From DASUPK01 sp963833375 (GTDB taxonomy: Bacteria; Actinomycetota; Thermoleophilia; Solirubrobacterales; 70-9), in contig CAWHXR010000005.1 of assembly GCA_963833375.1 (NCBI GenBank), forward strand, positions 1-64,000: a stretch of 64,000 bases of DNA. The letters are read 5' to 3'. The translations under genes were made by a program, and so were the position numbers. A model generated the notes under the pieces. That model searched no databases. It saw only the letters and a list, made by a program, of their open reading frames with translations, and had not been told where the DNA came from. Below, piece by piece: positions 55,081 to 64,000 of this stretch. The number at the start of each line of letters is the position of its first letter. The stretch's first letter is position 1.

Positions 55081-57001
55081 CTTTCGGGACCGTGACGGCT
55101 TCACGCGGGACGGCGCCGTTACCGTCGGCCTCGGCCTCGGCCGCGGTCGGGTCGTGCTCGACGACCACGCGGCAGGGGCGATTGGCCAGCACGTATCGCG
55201 TCGTGGGGCCCAGCAGGCGCTCCTCGCTGGGCGCGTGCTCGGTGGAGATGTAGATCAGGTCGGAGCGCCGCTCGATCGCCTCATCGACGATTGCGCGTCC
55301 TGGGTTGCGGGTGCGGAGCAGGCGGCAGCGCACCCTGCAGCCGGCGACCTTGGCCTGCAGGCGCGCGACCTCCAGGACCCGGCGGGCCTCCCGCTCCTCC
55401 TCCTCCAACCCGCCGTTGAGCGGCAGCTGGCCCGGCACCTTGAGCACGTAGACGGCCTCGACCGCCGCATCCGGACCGACCAGCTTGGCCGCCCGCGCCA
55501 TCGCCTCGTTGTCGACGCTCGTGCCGAGGATCGGCACCAGCGCCGAGTGATAGGAGACCTCGACGAAGCCGACCGGGCGCTCCGGCCTGGGGATCCGGTA
55601 CTGCTTCTTCGGGTCGAGTCCCTGGCGGCGCCGGTACAGGAAGTACCCCGCCATCCCGAGAATCATCCAGCCGGTTCCGACGATGCGCGCCTCCTGGTGC
55701 AGGGCAACGACCGAGACGAAGGCGGCGCCGGTCCCGATCGCGCCGAGCACGGCCGTCATCGGCACCGGTCTGCCGCGCACCTGCACGTTCCACGGGGCGC
55801 GGTAGGGCCGGTCGCGCAGCGGGTCCTTGAGGCGCAGCGCGACGATCGCGATGTGCGCGATCGTGAAGGAGAGCATCGCGCCGAAGCTGTAGAGGTTGCC
55901 GAGGAAGTCGGTCTTTCCCGGGATGATCAGCACGATCGCAATCACCGAGAAGAAGGCGATCGTGAACCACGGCGTCCGATACTTCGGGTGGAGGTGGGAG
56001 AAGAGGCTGGGCAGCTGGCGGTGCTCGGCGAGTGACCAGGAGAGCCGGGAGATCCCGATCAGCCCCGCGTTGGTGGCGATGATCAGGATGGTCGCCGCCA
56101 GTGCGCCGATGTAGTAGCGCGCGGCCGTCAGCATCGTCCCATGCAGGTGAAGAGCCGAGACGATCCCGAGCACGGGGTCGTCCTTGTACGTCGTCCCGAG
56201 GGCGGTGGAGTAGTGGCCCGCCGCGTCCTGGGTGACCGGCAACGCGGACATCGAGATGATCGAGATCCCCGCGAACAGGCCGATCACCGCGATCAGCACG
56301 TAGTTGACCGTGCGCGGCACCTGCTCGCCCGGGTCCTTCGCCTCCTCGGCCATGTTGGAGACGGTCTCGATGCCGGTGTAGGCGATCATCGAGATCGAGA
56401 CCGCGAAGAGCAGCTGCGTGTAGCTGGGAGCGACGCCGAGGTGTACCTGGCTGACCATCAGCGACGGGTTGAGGATGACCAGGGCCCCCAGGACCACCAG
56501 CGCAGCCTGGGTGAGCAGGTCCGTGATCGCCAGGAAGATGTTGAGCTTCGTCGACTCGCCGAGGCCGCGGATATTGAGCAGCGCCAGGATCGCCACCACC
56601 GCCGCGCCCCCGAACACGTCCCAGGGCCCATGGCCCAGCGCCGGGAAGAACGCCGCCAGGTAGTGCGGAACGAAGAAGGCGCTGATCGCGACCGTGATGA
56701 TGTAGTCGAGCGACAGGCCCCAGCCGGCGAAGAAGGAGACGACCTCGTTGAAGGCGTGTCGAGCGAAGGAGGAGGAGCCGCCCGCCTCGGGGAACATCGA
56801 GGCGCCCTCCGCGTAGGTCTTCGCCGTCAGTGCGAAGAGGCCGCCGGCGAACATGAAGACGACCGGCGTCAGGCCGAGGGCGTGGGCCGCGACCAGTCCC
56901 AGCGCGTAGTAGATGGACGAGCCGACGTTGCCGTAGGCGGTCGCGAACAGCCCCGGCACTCCCACCGACTTCTTCAATCCGCGTTCCTTGAGCTCGGCCA
57001 T
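55064..57001 (-). CDS. APC permease with C-terminal universal-stress domain
   Basis: 645 residues. About 12 helices in residues 1-450, starting GVPGLFATAYGNVGSSIYYA with LFALTAKTYAEGASMFPEAG and SISMIAYTGIETVSNMAEEA. The C-terminal part (about 480-620) is USP-like: VEVSYHSALVPILGTSVDNE, ARRVLEVARLQAKVAG, DLIYISTEHAP and ANRPCRVVVEHDP. Such fused domains are thought to bind nucleotide and regulate transport. Not part of the convergent permease operon. Confidence 0.9.
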   Translation of the reverse strand: MAELKERGLKKSVGVPGLFATAYGNVGSSIYYALGLVAAHALGLTPVVFMFAGGLFALTAKTYAEGASMFPEAGGSSSFARHAFNEVVSFFAGWGLSLDYIITVAISAFFVPHYLAAFFPALGHGPWDVFGGAAVVAILALLNIRGLGESTKLNIFLAITDLLTQAALVVLGALVILNPSLMVSQVHLGVAPSYTQLLFAVSISMIAYTGIETVSNMAEEAKDPGEQVPRTVNYVLIAVIGLFAGISIISMSALPVTQDAAGHYSTALGTTYKDDPVLGIVSALHLHGTMLTAARYYIGALAATILIIATNAGLIGISRLSWSLAEHRQLPSLFSHLHPKYRTPWFTIAFFSVIAIVLIIPGKTDFLGNLYSFGAMLSFTIAHIAIVALRLKDPLRDRPYRAPWNVQVRGRPVPMTAVLGAIGTGAAFVSVVALHQEARIVGTGWMILGMAGYFLYRRRQGLDPKKQYRIPRPERPVGFVEVSYHSALVPILGTSVDNEAMARAAKLVGPDAAVEAVYVLKVPGQLPLNGGLEEEEREARRVLEVARLQAKVAGCRVRCRLLRTRNPGRAIVDEAIERRSDLIYISTEHAPSEERLLGPTTRYVLANRPCRVVVEHDPTAAEAEADGNGAVPREAVTVPKALDPR

Positions 57002-57182
57002 GGCTTCCCAATTCCATGGTCCGCTCAGGGCCGCTAAGCATCCGCTAACGACGCCCAGCGGGGCGTAGAGATTTCGCTAAATCGCACTCAGGGCGCGAAA
57101 TGCGGCGTCCAAGCAACTAACTTGCGCCCCAGGTGTGCCGGGAAGTCTGGTCGGCGATCTGACGTCGACCCCAAGGAGCTCA

Positions 57183-58596
57183 ATGGCTTCCCTTCGCACC
57201 TCGACCTCAGCTCCATCCCCTCCGCAAGCCGTTCCCTCCGCGCTCGTCAGGGGCGGCAAGGTCGCCCTCTTCTTCGCCTTCGCCTTCGCCGTGATGGCTG
57301 ACCCGGTCTCATCGGTCGCCTACGCGATCGAGGCCGCGCTGCGGGCGCTCAACGGCCACCTGGACTTGCTTCTCCCGACCATGTCGATCGTGATCGGGAT
57401 CATCGCGCTGGTCACCCTCAACTACTGGCAGCTCGTGCGCATGTTTCCCGAGGGTGGCGGCTCCCCCGAGGCGGCGGGTCGGGCGTTCGGCGAAGAATGG
57501 TCGTTCCTGCCGATCGGCGCCCTGATCGTCGACTTCGCGCTGACGATCGCAATCTCGATCGCCGCGGCGGGCAGCGCCCTGATCGCCTACGTCCCGGCGC
57601 TGGCGCCGGAGCGCATCCCTCTGGCCATGGCGCTCGTCGCCCTCGTCGCCGGACTGACCTGGTTCGGCCACGGTGGCCGCCTGGTCTTCGCGGTGATGAC
57701 CAGCCTCTTCATCGTCGCCGGGGTGGTGGTGCTGGCAGCGGGGTGGATCTCGCCGCACTCGACCCACGGTGATGCCCCGATCACCGGCTCGGCGAGCCCG
57801 GCACTGGTGGCGGTGATCCTCGCCTTCCCCGTTGCGATGGCGCTCGCCACCGGGACCGAGGCGCCCGCCACTTCGATCGCCCAGCTCGGCCAGCTCGACA
57901 ATCACGGGCGATGGCGCTTCGGCCGCGGCACGCTCGGCCTCACGATCCTGATCGTCGGCGGCCTCACCCTGGGCCTGACGGCGCTGGCTGTCCATCTCAA
58001 CGTCGGCATCCCGGGAAGCGACAGCACTCAGATCGCGGATCTCGCGAAGGCTGCCGTGGGAGACGGAGGCCTCTTCGGGTTCTTCCAGCTCTCCAGCAGC
58101 GTTCTGCTGCTGGCCGCGGCCGCGTCGTCATTCCAGGCAGGCCCGGGACTGCTCAAGGCGCTTGCCCGCACCTGGCCCGACGGTTCGCCCGGACTCCTCC
58201 CCGCCGCGCTCGCCCGCGTCAATCGGCACCACACCCCGGTGCTGGCGGTGGTCGTGTACACCGCGATCTCGGCGGTCGATCATCCTCGCCGCCAGCGGCC
58301 AGGAGCAGGAACTCGTCCTCGTCTACGCGGTCGCGGTCTTCGTCAGCTTCCTCGCCGGCCTGCTCGCGATGGCCCGTTTCTCACGGCGGCAGGGGGCGCG
58401 GGTCCTGTTGGCGATCAACCTGATCGCCGCGGCGGTGGTGGCGTTCACCCTGGTGGTCAATCTGGCGCGCGGCTACCCCTTGATCTCGATCGCCGGGACG
58501 GTGCTGATCGGAGGGTTCCTTCACTACCGCTGGGTGCGCGCCGGCCGCCCGCGTGGCATCGAGTCAGTCGAGCGCACGGCTGAAGCCGAGGACTGA
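57183..58596 (+). pseudogene. APC-superfamily permease, one frameshift
   Basis: About 470 residues when corrected; 11-12 transmembrane helices. N-terminal FAFAFAVMADPVSSVAYAIE and FPEGGGSPEAAGRAFGEEWS define an APC branch with unknown substrate; SSFQAGPGLLKALART precedes the last helices. Frame changes near 58,272, after AVVVYTAISA; the rest (IILAASGQEQELVLVYAVA onward) follows in another frame. ATG with AAGGAG ribosome site. Divergent from the USP permease. Confidence 0.85.
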
Positions 58597-58605
58597 GGCC
58601 GGGGG

Positions 58606-59295
58606 CTACTGCTCGACCCGCAGCCGGTAGCCGATCCCAGGCTCGGTGATCACGTAGCGGGGATTCGACGGCTCAGGCTCGATCTTTGCCCGGACGTGGG
58701 CGAAGTGGACTCGGAGGTAGTGCGTCTCGTCCTCGTATCCGGGACCCCAGACCTCCTGCAGCAGCTGGCGGTGGGTGAGCAGCCGCCCGGGATGCTCGGC
58801 GAGCTTGCTGAGCAGGTCGAACTCGATCGGGGTGAGGTGGATCTCCTCCCCAGCCCGCCGCACGGACCGATCGGCGAGGTCGATCTCCAGATCTGCGACC
58901 CGGACCTTCGAGTCGCCCTCATCGCTCCGTCGTCGTAGGACGGCGCGCATTCGAGCCAGCAGCTCGTCGCTCCCGAAGGGCTTCGTCACGTAGTCGTCTG
59001 CACCCGCATCGAGGGCGCGGACCTTCTGGCGCTCGTCCCCGACCGCAGAGAGCACGACGATCGGGACCTGGCTCCAGCGCCTGATGTCGGTGCAGACCTC
59101 GATCCCGTCGCCGTCGGGAAGGACCAGATCGAGCACGATCGCGTCCGGGGGCCTGACGGAGACGGCGTCGAGAGCCTCTTGCTTGCTGGTCGCCTCCTCC
59201 ACCCGGTAGCCGGCGTTCGTGAGGATCACCCTGAGTCCCCTGACGATCTGTGGCTCGTCGTCGACCACGAGCACCCTGGGCTCCCCGGCGCTCAT
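58606..59295 (-). CDS. KdpE-like response regulator
   Basis: 229 residues. Receiver with VVDDEPQIVRGLRV, phosphoacceptor Asp56 (IVLDLVLPDG) and Lys in VTKPFGSDELL; winged helix with HLTPIEFDLLSKLAEH and ITEPGIGYRL, closest in pattern to KdpE. Its ATG overlaps the kinase stop (ATGA). No kdpFABC genes are in the window, so potassium control is only an analogy. Confidence 0.88.
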   Translation of the reverse strand: MSAGEPRVLVVDDEPQIVRGLRVILTNAGYRVEEATSKQEALDAVSVRPPDAIVLDLVLPDGDGIEVCTDIRRWSQVPIVVLSAVGDERQKVRALDAGADDYVTKPFGSDELLARMRAVLRRRSDEGDSKVRVADLEIDLADRSVRRAGEEIHLTPIEFDLLSKLAEHPGRLLTHRQLLQEVWGPGYEDETHYLRVHFAHVRAKIEPEPSNPRYVITEPGIGYRLRVEQ

Positions 59296-60695
59296 CCGAC
59301 GGTCGCCGGCTGCTCTACGAGCGGGAACGAGACCGCGAATGAGGTGCCGTCGGCGGCATCGGGCTGCAGCCGCAGCTCGCCTCCATTTGCCTCGACGAAG
59401 CCCTTGCAGATCGCGAGCCCGAGGCCGGCCCCCTCTCGCTCGTCACCGGTATGGAAGGCGCTGAAGATGGCGGTCCGCTGGGACACCGGCACCCCAGGCC
59501 CTCGATCGACGACGCGGACCGTCACCTTGCCCGCCCCTACCCCGCCGCTGATCCGCACTGGTTGATCCGGCGGGGAGTAACGCAGCGCATTCTCGATCAG
59601 GTTGGAGAAGACTCGCTCGAGCTGCGAGGCATCGGCCCGCACCAAAGGCAGCTCCCCCTCGAGCTCGATCTGGATCCGGTGCGGCGGGCCCGGCTCAGGA
59701 ATGTGGGAGATCGCGCTGGAGATCACGTCGAGCAGGTCGCACCAGTCGGTCCGCGGATGGACGGCGCCGGCCTCGATGCGGGAGAGATCCAGCAGGTTCG
59801 CGATCAGCCTCGTGAGGCGATCGGCCTCCGCCTCGATGGCGTCGATAAGCGCGATCCGGTCCTCGGGGGCAGTTCCCTCCTCGCGCAGCCCGGCCGCCGC
59901 CGTGCGGATCGCCGTGAGGGGCGAGCGCAGGTCGTGGGAGACCGCGTGGAGGATCACCGTCTTCGCCGCGTCGGCTTGGCGGGCGGCCTCGGCCTCGGCT
60001 CCGTGCGCGGCGGCCCGCTCCCGCTCAGCCGCGACGTCGAGCAGGCGACCCAGCGGCGTGGCGATCCGGTTCAGATCGGTCTCCGTCCAGCCGGAGGAAG
60101 CCGTCGCGTAAAGCCAAACGGGACGCGCCTCGGTCGGTAGTCGCAGCGTCCGCTCTCCCTCTTGCGGCTGGGGCGCCGCGCTCGCCTCGAGACGCAGCTC
60201 CCCCTGTCCCGCCGCGTCCAGGCTGGTGGAGATCGCCGCGACCAAGTCTCCGGATCCCCCGAGTAGGGCCGTCGCCGCATCGGCGAGCATCACCGCCTCG
60301 CGCTCACGCGCCGCCGCCTGCTTCGCCCGCAGCTCCGCCTCGGCCGCCCGTTGCCGCGATTGCCCCGCCAGCCGGCCGACCACCAGAGCCGCCAGCAGCA
60401 GGACCCCGAGCGCGACCACGTTGTCGGAGTCTGAGATCGTCAGCTGATGAAGGGGCTGGATGAAGAAGAAGTTGAGGATCAGCACCCCGAGCACGGCCGC
60501 GGCGAGCGCCGCCACCTGACCGCGGCGAATCGCCACGGCGAGCACTGCGATCAGGTAGAGGCTCCCGAGGCCGGCGGGGGTCGCGACCGAGTCGAGCAGC
60601 GCGACGAGCGCGGTGGCGAGGCCGACCCAGGCGAGGGTCTCGAGAGTGGTGGCGGCGATGCGACCGAGCGACAGTCGCGAACGCATGCGGTTCAT
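59292..60695 (-). CDS. KdpD-like sensor histidine kinase lacking the KdpD N-domain
   Basis: 467 residues. Starts MNRMRSRLSLG, then four helices (DUF4118-type: LVALLDSVATPAGLGSLYLI, AAVLGVLILNFFFIQPLHQL), a coil, GAF-like part, HisKA with ILHAVSHDLRSPLTAIRTAA, N box FSNLIENALRYSPP and G2 GAGLGLAICKGFVEANGG. It lacks the cytoplasmic KdpD/USP sensor region (about 390 residues) of true KdpD. Kinase gene precedes its regulator, as in kdpDE. Confidence 0.88.
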   Translation of the reverse strand: MNRMRSRLSLGRIAATTLETLAWVGLATALVALLDSVATPAGLGSLYLIAVLAVAIRRGQVAALAAAVLGVLILNFFFIQPLHQLTISDSDNVVALGVLLLAALVVGRLAGQSRQRAAEAELRAKQAAAREREAVMLADAATALLGGSGDLVAAISTSLDAAGQGELRLEASAAPQPQEGERTLRLPTEARPVWLYATASSGWTETDLNRIATPLGRLLDVAAERERAAAHGAEAEAARQADAAKTVILHAVSHDLRSPLTAIRTAAAGLREEGTAPEDRIALIDAIEAEADRLTRLIANLLDLSRIEAGAVHPRTDWCDLLDVISSAISHIPEPGPPHRIQIELEGELPLVRADASQLERVFSNLIENALRYSPPDQPVRISGGVGAGKVTVRVVDRGPGVPVSQRTAIFSAFHTGDEREGAGLGLAICKGFVEANGGELRLQPDAADGTSFAVSFPLVEQPATVG

Positions 60696-60726
60696 CTCGA
60701 TCCGAGTGTACGACCGAGGGCTGCGG

Positions 60727-62193
60727 CTAACCGGGATCGAGCGCCTCGGTCGCCCTGACGAATTCCCGCCAGCGCTCGTGCTCTGCCGAGCGCCAGCTCT
60801 CATCGCGCTCAGGATCGACGCGGCGGTCGGCGGGCAGCATCTCGGGCAGGTCGGTGACGGAGCCGATCACGCCCGCGCCCACCCCGCCGAGAGCGGCGGC
60901 GCCCAGCACTGTCGCGTCGGCACCCGCCGCCTCGACCGGCGCTCCGATCATGTCGGCCTGCATCTGAAGCAGCAGGGGCTCGTTGGTGAGCCCGCCGTCC
61001 ACCCTGAGGGTCTCCACCGGTGCCGTCTCCTTGATTGCCGCAACCACGTCGGCCACTCGCCAGGCGATTCCCTCCAGCGCCGCCCGGGCGACGTTCTCGC
61101 GGGTGGTACCGCCGTAGATGCCGGAGATCACCGCGCGGGCGCTCGGCCGCCACCAGGGCGCCCCGATCCCGGCGAGCCCGGGCAGGACCCGCGCCCCGGC
61201 GGAGCTCTCGGACGCGCGAGCCAGTTCGCTGAGCGCGGGGGGGCTCTCGGCGATGCCGAGCTGGTTGCACATCCACTCGAGCATCGCGCCGGCCGCGAAG
61301 ACGCCGCCGTCCAGCGCGTATTCGACCCTACCGTCGACGCTCCAGGCGACGGTGGGCAGCAACCCTCCGGCCGGCTCCGGGATCCCCTCGCCGACGTGCG
61401 CGAGGACGAAGACCCCCGTCCCGTACGTCGCCTTCACCCGGCCGGGCTCCACGCAGGCCGCGCCCGCCAGCGCCGCCTGCTGGTCGACGACCTGGCCGCG
61501 CAGCGGCAGCTCGACGGGCCAGCTCTCATGCTTCAGTGTGCCCAGCTCGCCCGCCGTGTCGCGAACCTCGGGCAGAACGTCGATCGGCACGCCGAAGATC
61601 TCGCAGAGCCGCTCGCTGAACCCCGGCGTGCCGAGGGCGTGCAGCTGCGTCCGTGACGCCGTGGAGGCGTCGGTGGCGAAACCCGCGCCGAGCCGGTCGC
61701 AGAGGAAGGAGTCGACCGTCCCCATGCGGAGCCTGCCCTCGTCGCGCGCCTTCTGCACGTCGTCGTTGTGGCGCAGCAGCCAGGCCAGCTTGGCCGCCGA
61801 GAAGTAGGGATCGAACGGCAGACCGCTGAGCTCCTTGACCTCGTCCTCGTGATCGGCCAGCTCGTCGAGGATCTCCTGTGAGCGCTTGTCCTGCCAGACG
61901 ACGATCGGGCTGAGCGGCTTGCCCGTCCCGGCGTCCCAGGCGAGCACGGACTCGCCCTGGTGGTCCAGCCCGCAGGCGACCACCTCCCCGTCGGCCCCGT
62001 CGAGGAGCTCGGCCACGGCCTCGGTGACCACCGCGATCACCTCCTCGCCGTCCTGCTCGACCCAGCCCTCCTCGGGATGGCGATTCACCTTGTCACGCCG
62101 CGCCTCGGCGACCGGCTGGAGCCGCTGGTCGAAGAGCGCTGCCTTGACGCCGGTGGTCCCCTCGTCGATGCCGAGCAAGATCCCGTCGCTCAT
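60727..62193 (-). CDS. FGGY carbohydrate kinase, glycerol-kinase-like
   Basis: 488 residues. Phosphate-1 motif GIDEGTTGVKAALFD, IVVWQDKRSQEI, substrate region LDHQGESVLAWD, catalytic-type KATYGTGVFVLAH, GGVFAAGAMLEWMCNQLG, and adenosine motif TLRVDGGLTNEPLLLQMQAD. Glycerol kinase is the best match in this context because two FAD oxidoreductases of glycerol-3-phosphate-dehydrogenase layout precede it, but some FGGY kinases use other polyols. Eleven bases after the preceding gene. Confidence 0.85.
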   Translation of the reverse strand: MSDGILLGIDEGTTGVKAALFDQRLQPVAEARRDKVNRHPEEGWVEQDGEEVIAVVTEAVAELLDGADGEVVACGLDHQGESVLAWDAGTGKPLSPIVVWQDKRSQEILDELADHEDEVKELSGLPFDPYFSAAKLAWLLRHNDDVQKARDEGRLRMGTVDSFLCDRLGAGFATDASTASRTQLHALGTPGFSERLCEIFGVPIDVLPEVRDTAGELGTLKHESWPVELPLRGQVVDQQAALAGAACVEPGRVKATYGTGVFVLAHVGEGIPEPAGGLLPTVAWSVDGRVEYALDGGVFAAGAMLEWMCNQLGIAESPPALSELARASESSAGARVLPGLAGIGAPWWRPSARAVISGIYGGTTRENVARAALEGIAWRVADVVAAIKETAPVETLRVDGGLTNEPLLLQMQADMIGAPVEAAGADATVLGAAALGGVGAGVIGSVTDLPEMLPADRRVDPERDESWRSAEHERWREFVRATEALDPG

Positions 62194-62203
62194 GGCCGCA
62201 ACC

Positions 62204-63436
62204 CTATTTCACGCTGACGGCCACCGGGCCTCGGGCGGGGTCCACCCGCGAGCTCCATCCGGCCGGAATGTGGGCGGACCGGCCTGGGACCAGCCGCCGT
62301 ACCCGCCCACTCCAGAGCGGCCGGCCCGCCTGACGGACCTCCAGGCGGGGGTGGCGGACGAACTCTCGTGAGCGCAGCAGGAAGCGGTCCCGCGGTGGCC
62401 TCTGGCCGCTCGCGAGCAGCAGGTTCGGCGCCACCCAGGCCAGGGGCGAGCGAGCTGCCAGCCTGACCGGGGACGGCCACTCCCCCGCCCCGCGCAGATA
62501 CGCCGCGACGGAGGGCGCCACGTGCCGGCTGTCGAGCGCGCAGACGTCCGCGGTCTCTGCCGGATGCAGCAGGTTCCCCGCCGCGAACACGCCGGGGCGG
62601 GTCGTGCGCAGGGCGGTGTCGACGAGCGGTCCGAGTGTGCCGCGATCGAGCTCACAGCCGGCCATCACCGCCAGCTCGTGGTCCGGGATCCAGTCGGCGG
62701 TGAAGATCACCAGGTCGCAGTCGACGATCCGCGTGCGCCCGGAATCGAGCTCGGTGAGCTCCACGGATTCGACCCGCTCGGATCCGTGGATGGCGCTGAC
62801 CGCGGTGCGGGACCAGACCGGCGCCCGGTAGCGGACGGCGGCGCCCGCCCGGAAGCTCCTCAGCGATTGGTGCCGCGGCAGCTCCGTCACCAGACCCGCA
62901 ACCGACGCCCCGCCGTGCGCGAGCGTCGCCACCGCCGAGAAGCTGACGTGCTCGGCCCCGACGATCACCGCGCGACGGCCGACCTCCTGCCCCCTGAGAT
63001 GGACCAGCTGCTGGAGCGTGGCGGTGGTCATCACTCCGGCGGGCCGAGACCCCGGAACGAGCCTGGCGGAACGAGGCCGCTCCCGGCAGCCGGTGGCGAG
63101 CACCACGGCGGGCGGCTCGATCTGCTCGCGGCCAGCGGGGCCGGTGAGCTTCAGGCCGCGCTCTCCCTCCCACTCCGTGACCATCGTCTCCGTCACGATC
63201 TCGACCCCGGCCTCGGCGGCGAGCTGGCGGTAGCGCTCCGCGTACCGAGGGCCCGAGAGCACGGTGCGCAGGTCCCGCAGGCCGAAGCCGGAGTGATCGG
63301 AGTGGCGGGGGATCCCGCCGGCCTGCCGCTCTCGCTCGATCACGGTCACCGGGGAGATGCCGAGCCGCCGCAGCTCGATCGCGGCCGCGAGCCCGGCCGG
63401 CCCGCCACCGATGACCACGGGTCCGTCAGCCGGCAT
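62204..63436 (-). CDS. FAD-dependent pyridine nucleotide-disulfide-type oxidoreductase
   Basis: 410 residues. FAD-binding GxGxxG at the N-terminus (VVIGGGPAGLAAAIELRRLG), the second nucleotide-binding motif (RAVIVGAEHVSFSAVATLAH, with the Rossmann turn altered to GAEHVS) and TRPGVFAAGNLLHPAETADV. Resembles the B-type subunit of glycerol-3-phosphate or opine/D-amino-acid dehydrogenases. Start ATG 63436, overlapping the preceding stop. Confidence 0.85.
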   Translation of the reverse strand: MPADGPVVIGGGPAGLAAAIELRRLGISPVTVIERERQAGGIPRHSDHSGFGLRDLRTVLSGPRYAERYRQLAAEAGVEIVTETMVTEWEGERGLKLTGPAGREQIEPPAVVLATGCRERPRSARLVPGSRPAGVMTTATLQQLVHLRGQEVGRRAVIVGAEHVSFSAVATLAHGGASVAGLVTELPRHQSLRSFRAGAAVRYRAPVWSRTAVSAIHGSERVESVELTELDSGRTRIVDCDLVIFTADWIPDHELAVMAGCELDRGTLGPLVDTALRTTRPGVFAAGNLLHPAETADVCALDSRHVAPSVAAYLRGAGEWPSPVRLAARSPLAWVAPNLLLASGQRPPRDRFLLRSREFVRHPRLEVRQAGRPLWSGRVRRLVPGRSAHIPAGWSSRVDPARGPVAVSVK

Positions 63437-64000
63437 CAGAGTCGCTCCTCCGCTTCGCGTCCGGGGCCGGCTCGGCTGCCGATTTTCCGAGGGCGGCTGC
63501 AACCTCCGCCCCGCAGAAGAACCCCTGGCAGCGGCCCATCAGCGCGCGCGTTCGCCGGCGCAGCCCGTCCGGGTCGACCGGCGGGATCGGGCTGGCGAGC
63601 GCGGCGTCGATCTCCCCGCGGGTGACCCGCTCGCAGAAGCAGACGATCCGCCCGTAGTCGGGGTCGCGTGCGATCAGCTCCCCCTCCTGGTAGGGGCGGG
63701 TGCCGAACTCGCCGATGTTCGGCATGCGCAGGGCGATCCGCTGGGGCTCGTCGGCCAGGTCAAGTCCGGCGTCCGCGAGCGCGTCCCGGGTCCATTCGGC
63801 GATCGCGAGCGACGCCGTGATGCCGGTCGAGCGAATCCCGCCGGCGCAGACGTAGCGCTGGTCGGGGTGGGCGGTGAGCTGGTAGTCGCGGTGCTCGGTC
63901 GCGGCGCGGAGCCCGACGTACGTGGCGGTCACCTCCTGCTCCTCCAGCCGCGGCAGGATCCGGGCGCCGGCCTCCATCAAGGATGCAAGTCCGGTAGCCG
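63426..64000 (-). CDS. FAD oxidoreductase with BFD-type [2Fe-2S] C-terminus, partial
   Basis: Runs off the right edge; only the last about 191 residues are present. They contain a DAO-fold end (YVCAGGIRSTGITASLAIAE) and a bacterioferritin-ferredoxin-like [2Fe-2S] domain: IVCFCERVTRGEI and GRCQGFFCGAEV supply four cysteines. This matches GlpA-type anaerobic glycerol-3-phosphate dehydrogenase subunits. With the next two genes it makes a glpA-glpB-glpK-like operon, presumably oxidising a three-carbon polyol phosphate. Confidence 0.85.
   Translation of the reverse strand, partial: ATGLASLMEAGARILPRLEEQEVTATYVGLRAATEHRDYQLTAHPDQRYVCAGGIRSTGITASLAIAEWTRDALADAGLDLADEPQRIALRMPNIGEFGTRPYQEGELIARDPDYGRIVCFCERVTRGEIDAALASPIPPVDPDGLRRRTRALMGRCQGFFCGAEVAAALGKSAAEPAPDAKRRSDSDAG

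Noticed and set aside
1..64000. CRISPR array or rRNA genes
   Set aside because: No regularly spaced repeats of 25-40 bases and no rRNA-like conserved blocks were seen. The tandem repeats at 54945 are two hairpins only.

Overview
The window is mosaic. Bases 1 to about 13,435 look like an alphaproteobacterium of the order Hyphomicrobiales (Rhizobiales): moderate GC, a pstB-phoU-phoB end, the alphaproteobacterial cell-cycle regulator GcrA, argD-argF-hslO, and CTCTAGAG-type palindromes. From about 13,447 to the end the sequence is high-GC and its gene families point to an actinobacterium, most likely of the class Thermoleophilia (Solirubrobacterales). The change falls inside a broken alpha/beta-hydrolase gene and is complete within a few bases. 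I read it as an assembly chimera or contig join unless reads prove otherwise. Many genes on both sides, including typA, carry single-base indels, so much of the apparent pseudogenisation may be uncorrected sequencing error.

Proteobacterial part: end of the phosphate uptake/regulation operon (pstB', phoU, phoB), gcrA facing it, an arginine block (argD with one frameshift, argF, hslO), a decayed 764-bp IS5-family element with terminal repeats and a TA duplication, two palindromes, a MoxR ATPase, a gene-poor stretch with a second copy of a piece of moxR, a secreted protein, a frameshifted AAA-DUF4435 protein resembling a fused AriA-AriB of the PARIS anti-phage system, an ATP-dependent DNA ligase, and the broken hydrolase.

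Actinobacterial part: membrane protein, AIM24, MpaB-type oxygenase and a secreted beta-helix protein; a tandem pair of small coiled-coil/membrane proteins; a TetR regulator with a twin palindromic operator that recurs 13.4 kb away before an acyl-CoA dehydrogenase operon (dehydrogenase, hydrolase-acyltransferase fusion, SRPBCC, SnoaL-like). Between them lies a lower-GC stretch (about 21.1-26.2 kb) with eroded SbcD/SbcC-like genes and a two-gene cassette of an unknown protein plus a CorA-like channel. Then come typA, a GerW-like gene, a hydrolase-adenylate cyclase, small stress-type genes and a VapBC toxin-antitoxin pair.

The right third holds a MoxR-DUF58-transglutaminase operon, two lipoproteins, a two-component system, a GGDEF-EAL protein, a STAS protein and a cNMP/CBS/nucleotidyltransferase protein followed by a DnaQ-like exonuclease, three APC-type permeases, a KdpDE-like two-component pair, and an operon of two FAD oxidoreductases and a glycerol-kinase-like enzyme that runs off the right edge. 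No complete tRNA, rRNA or CRISPR array was seen.
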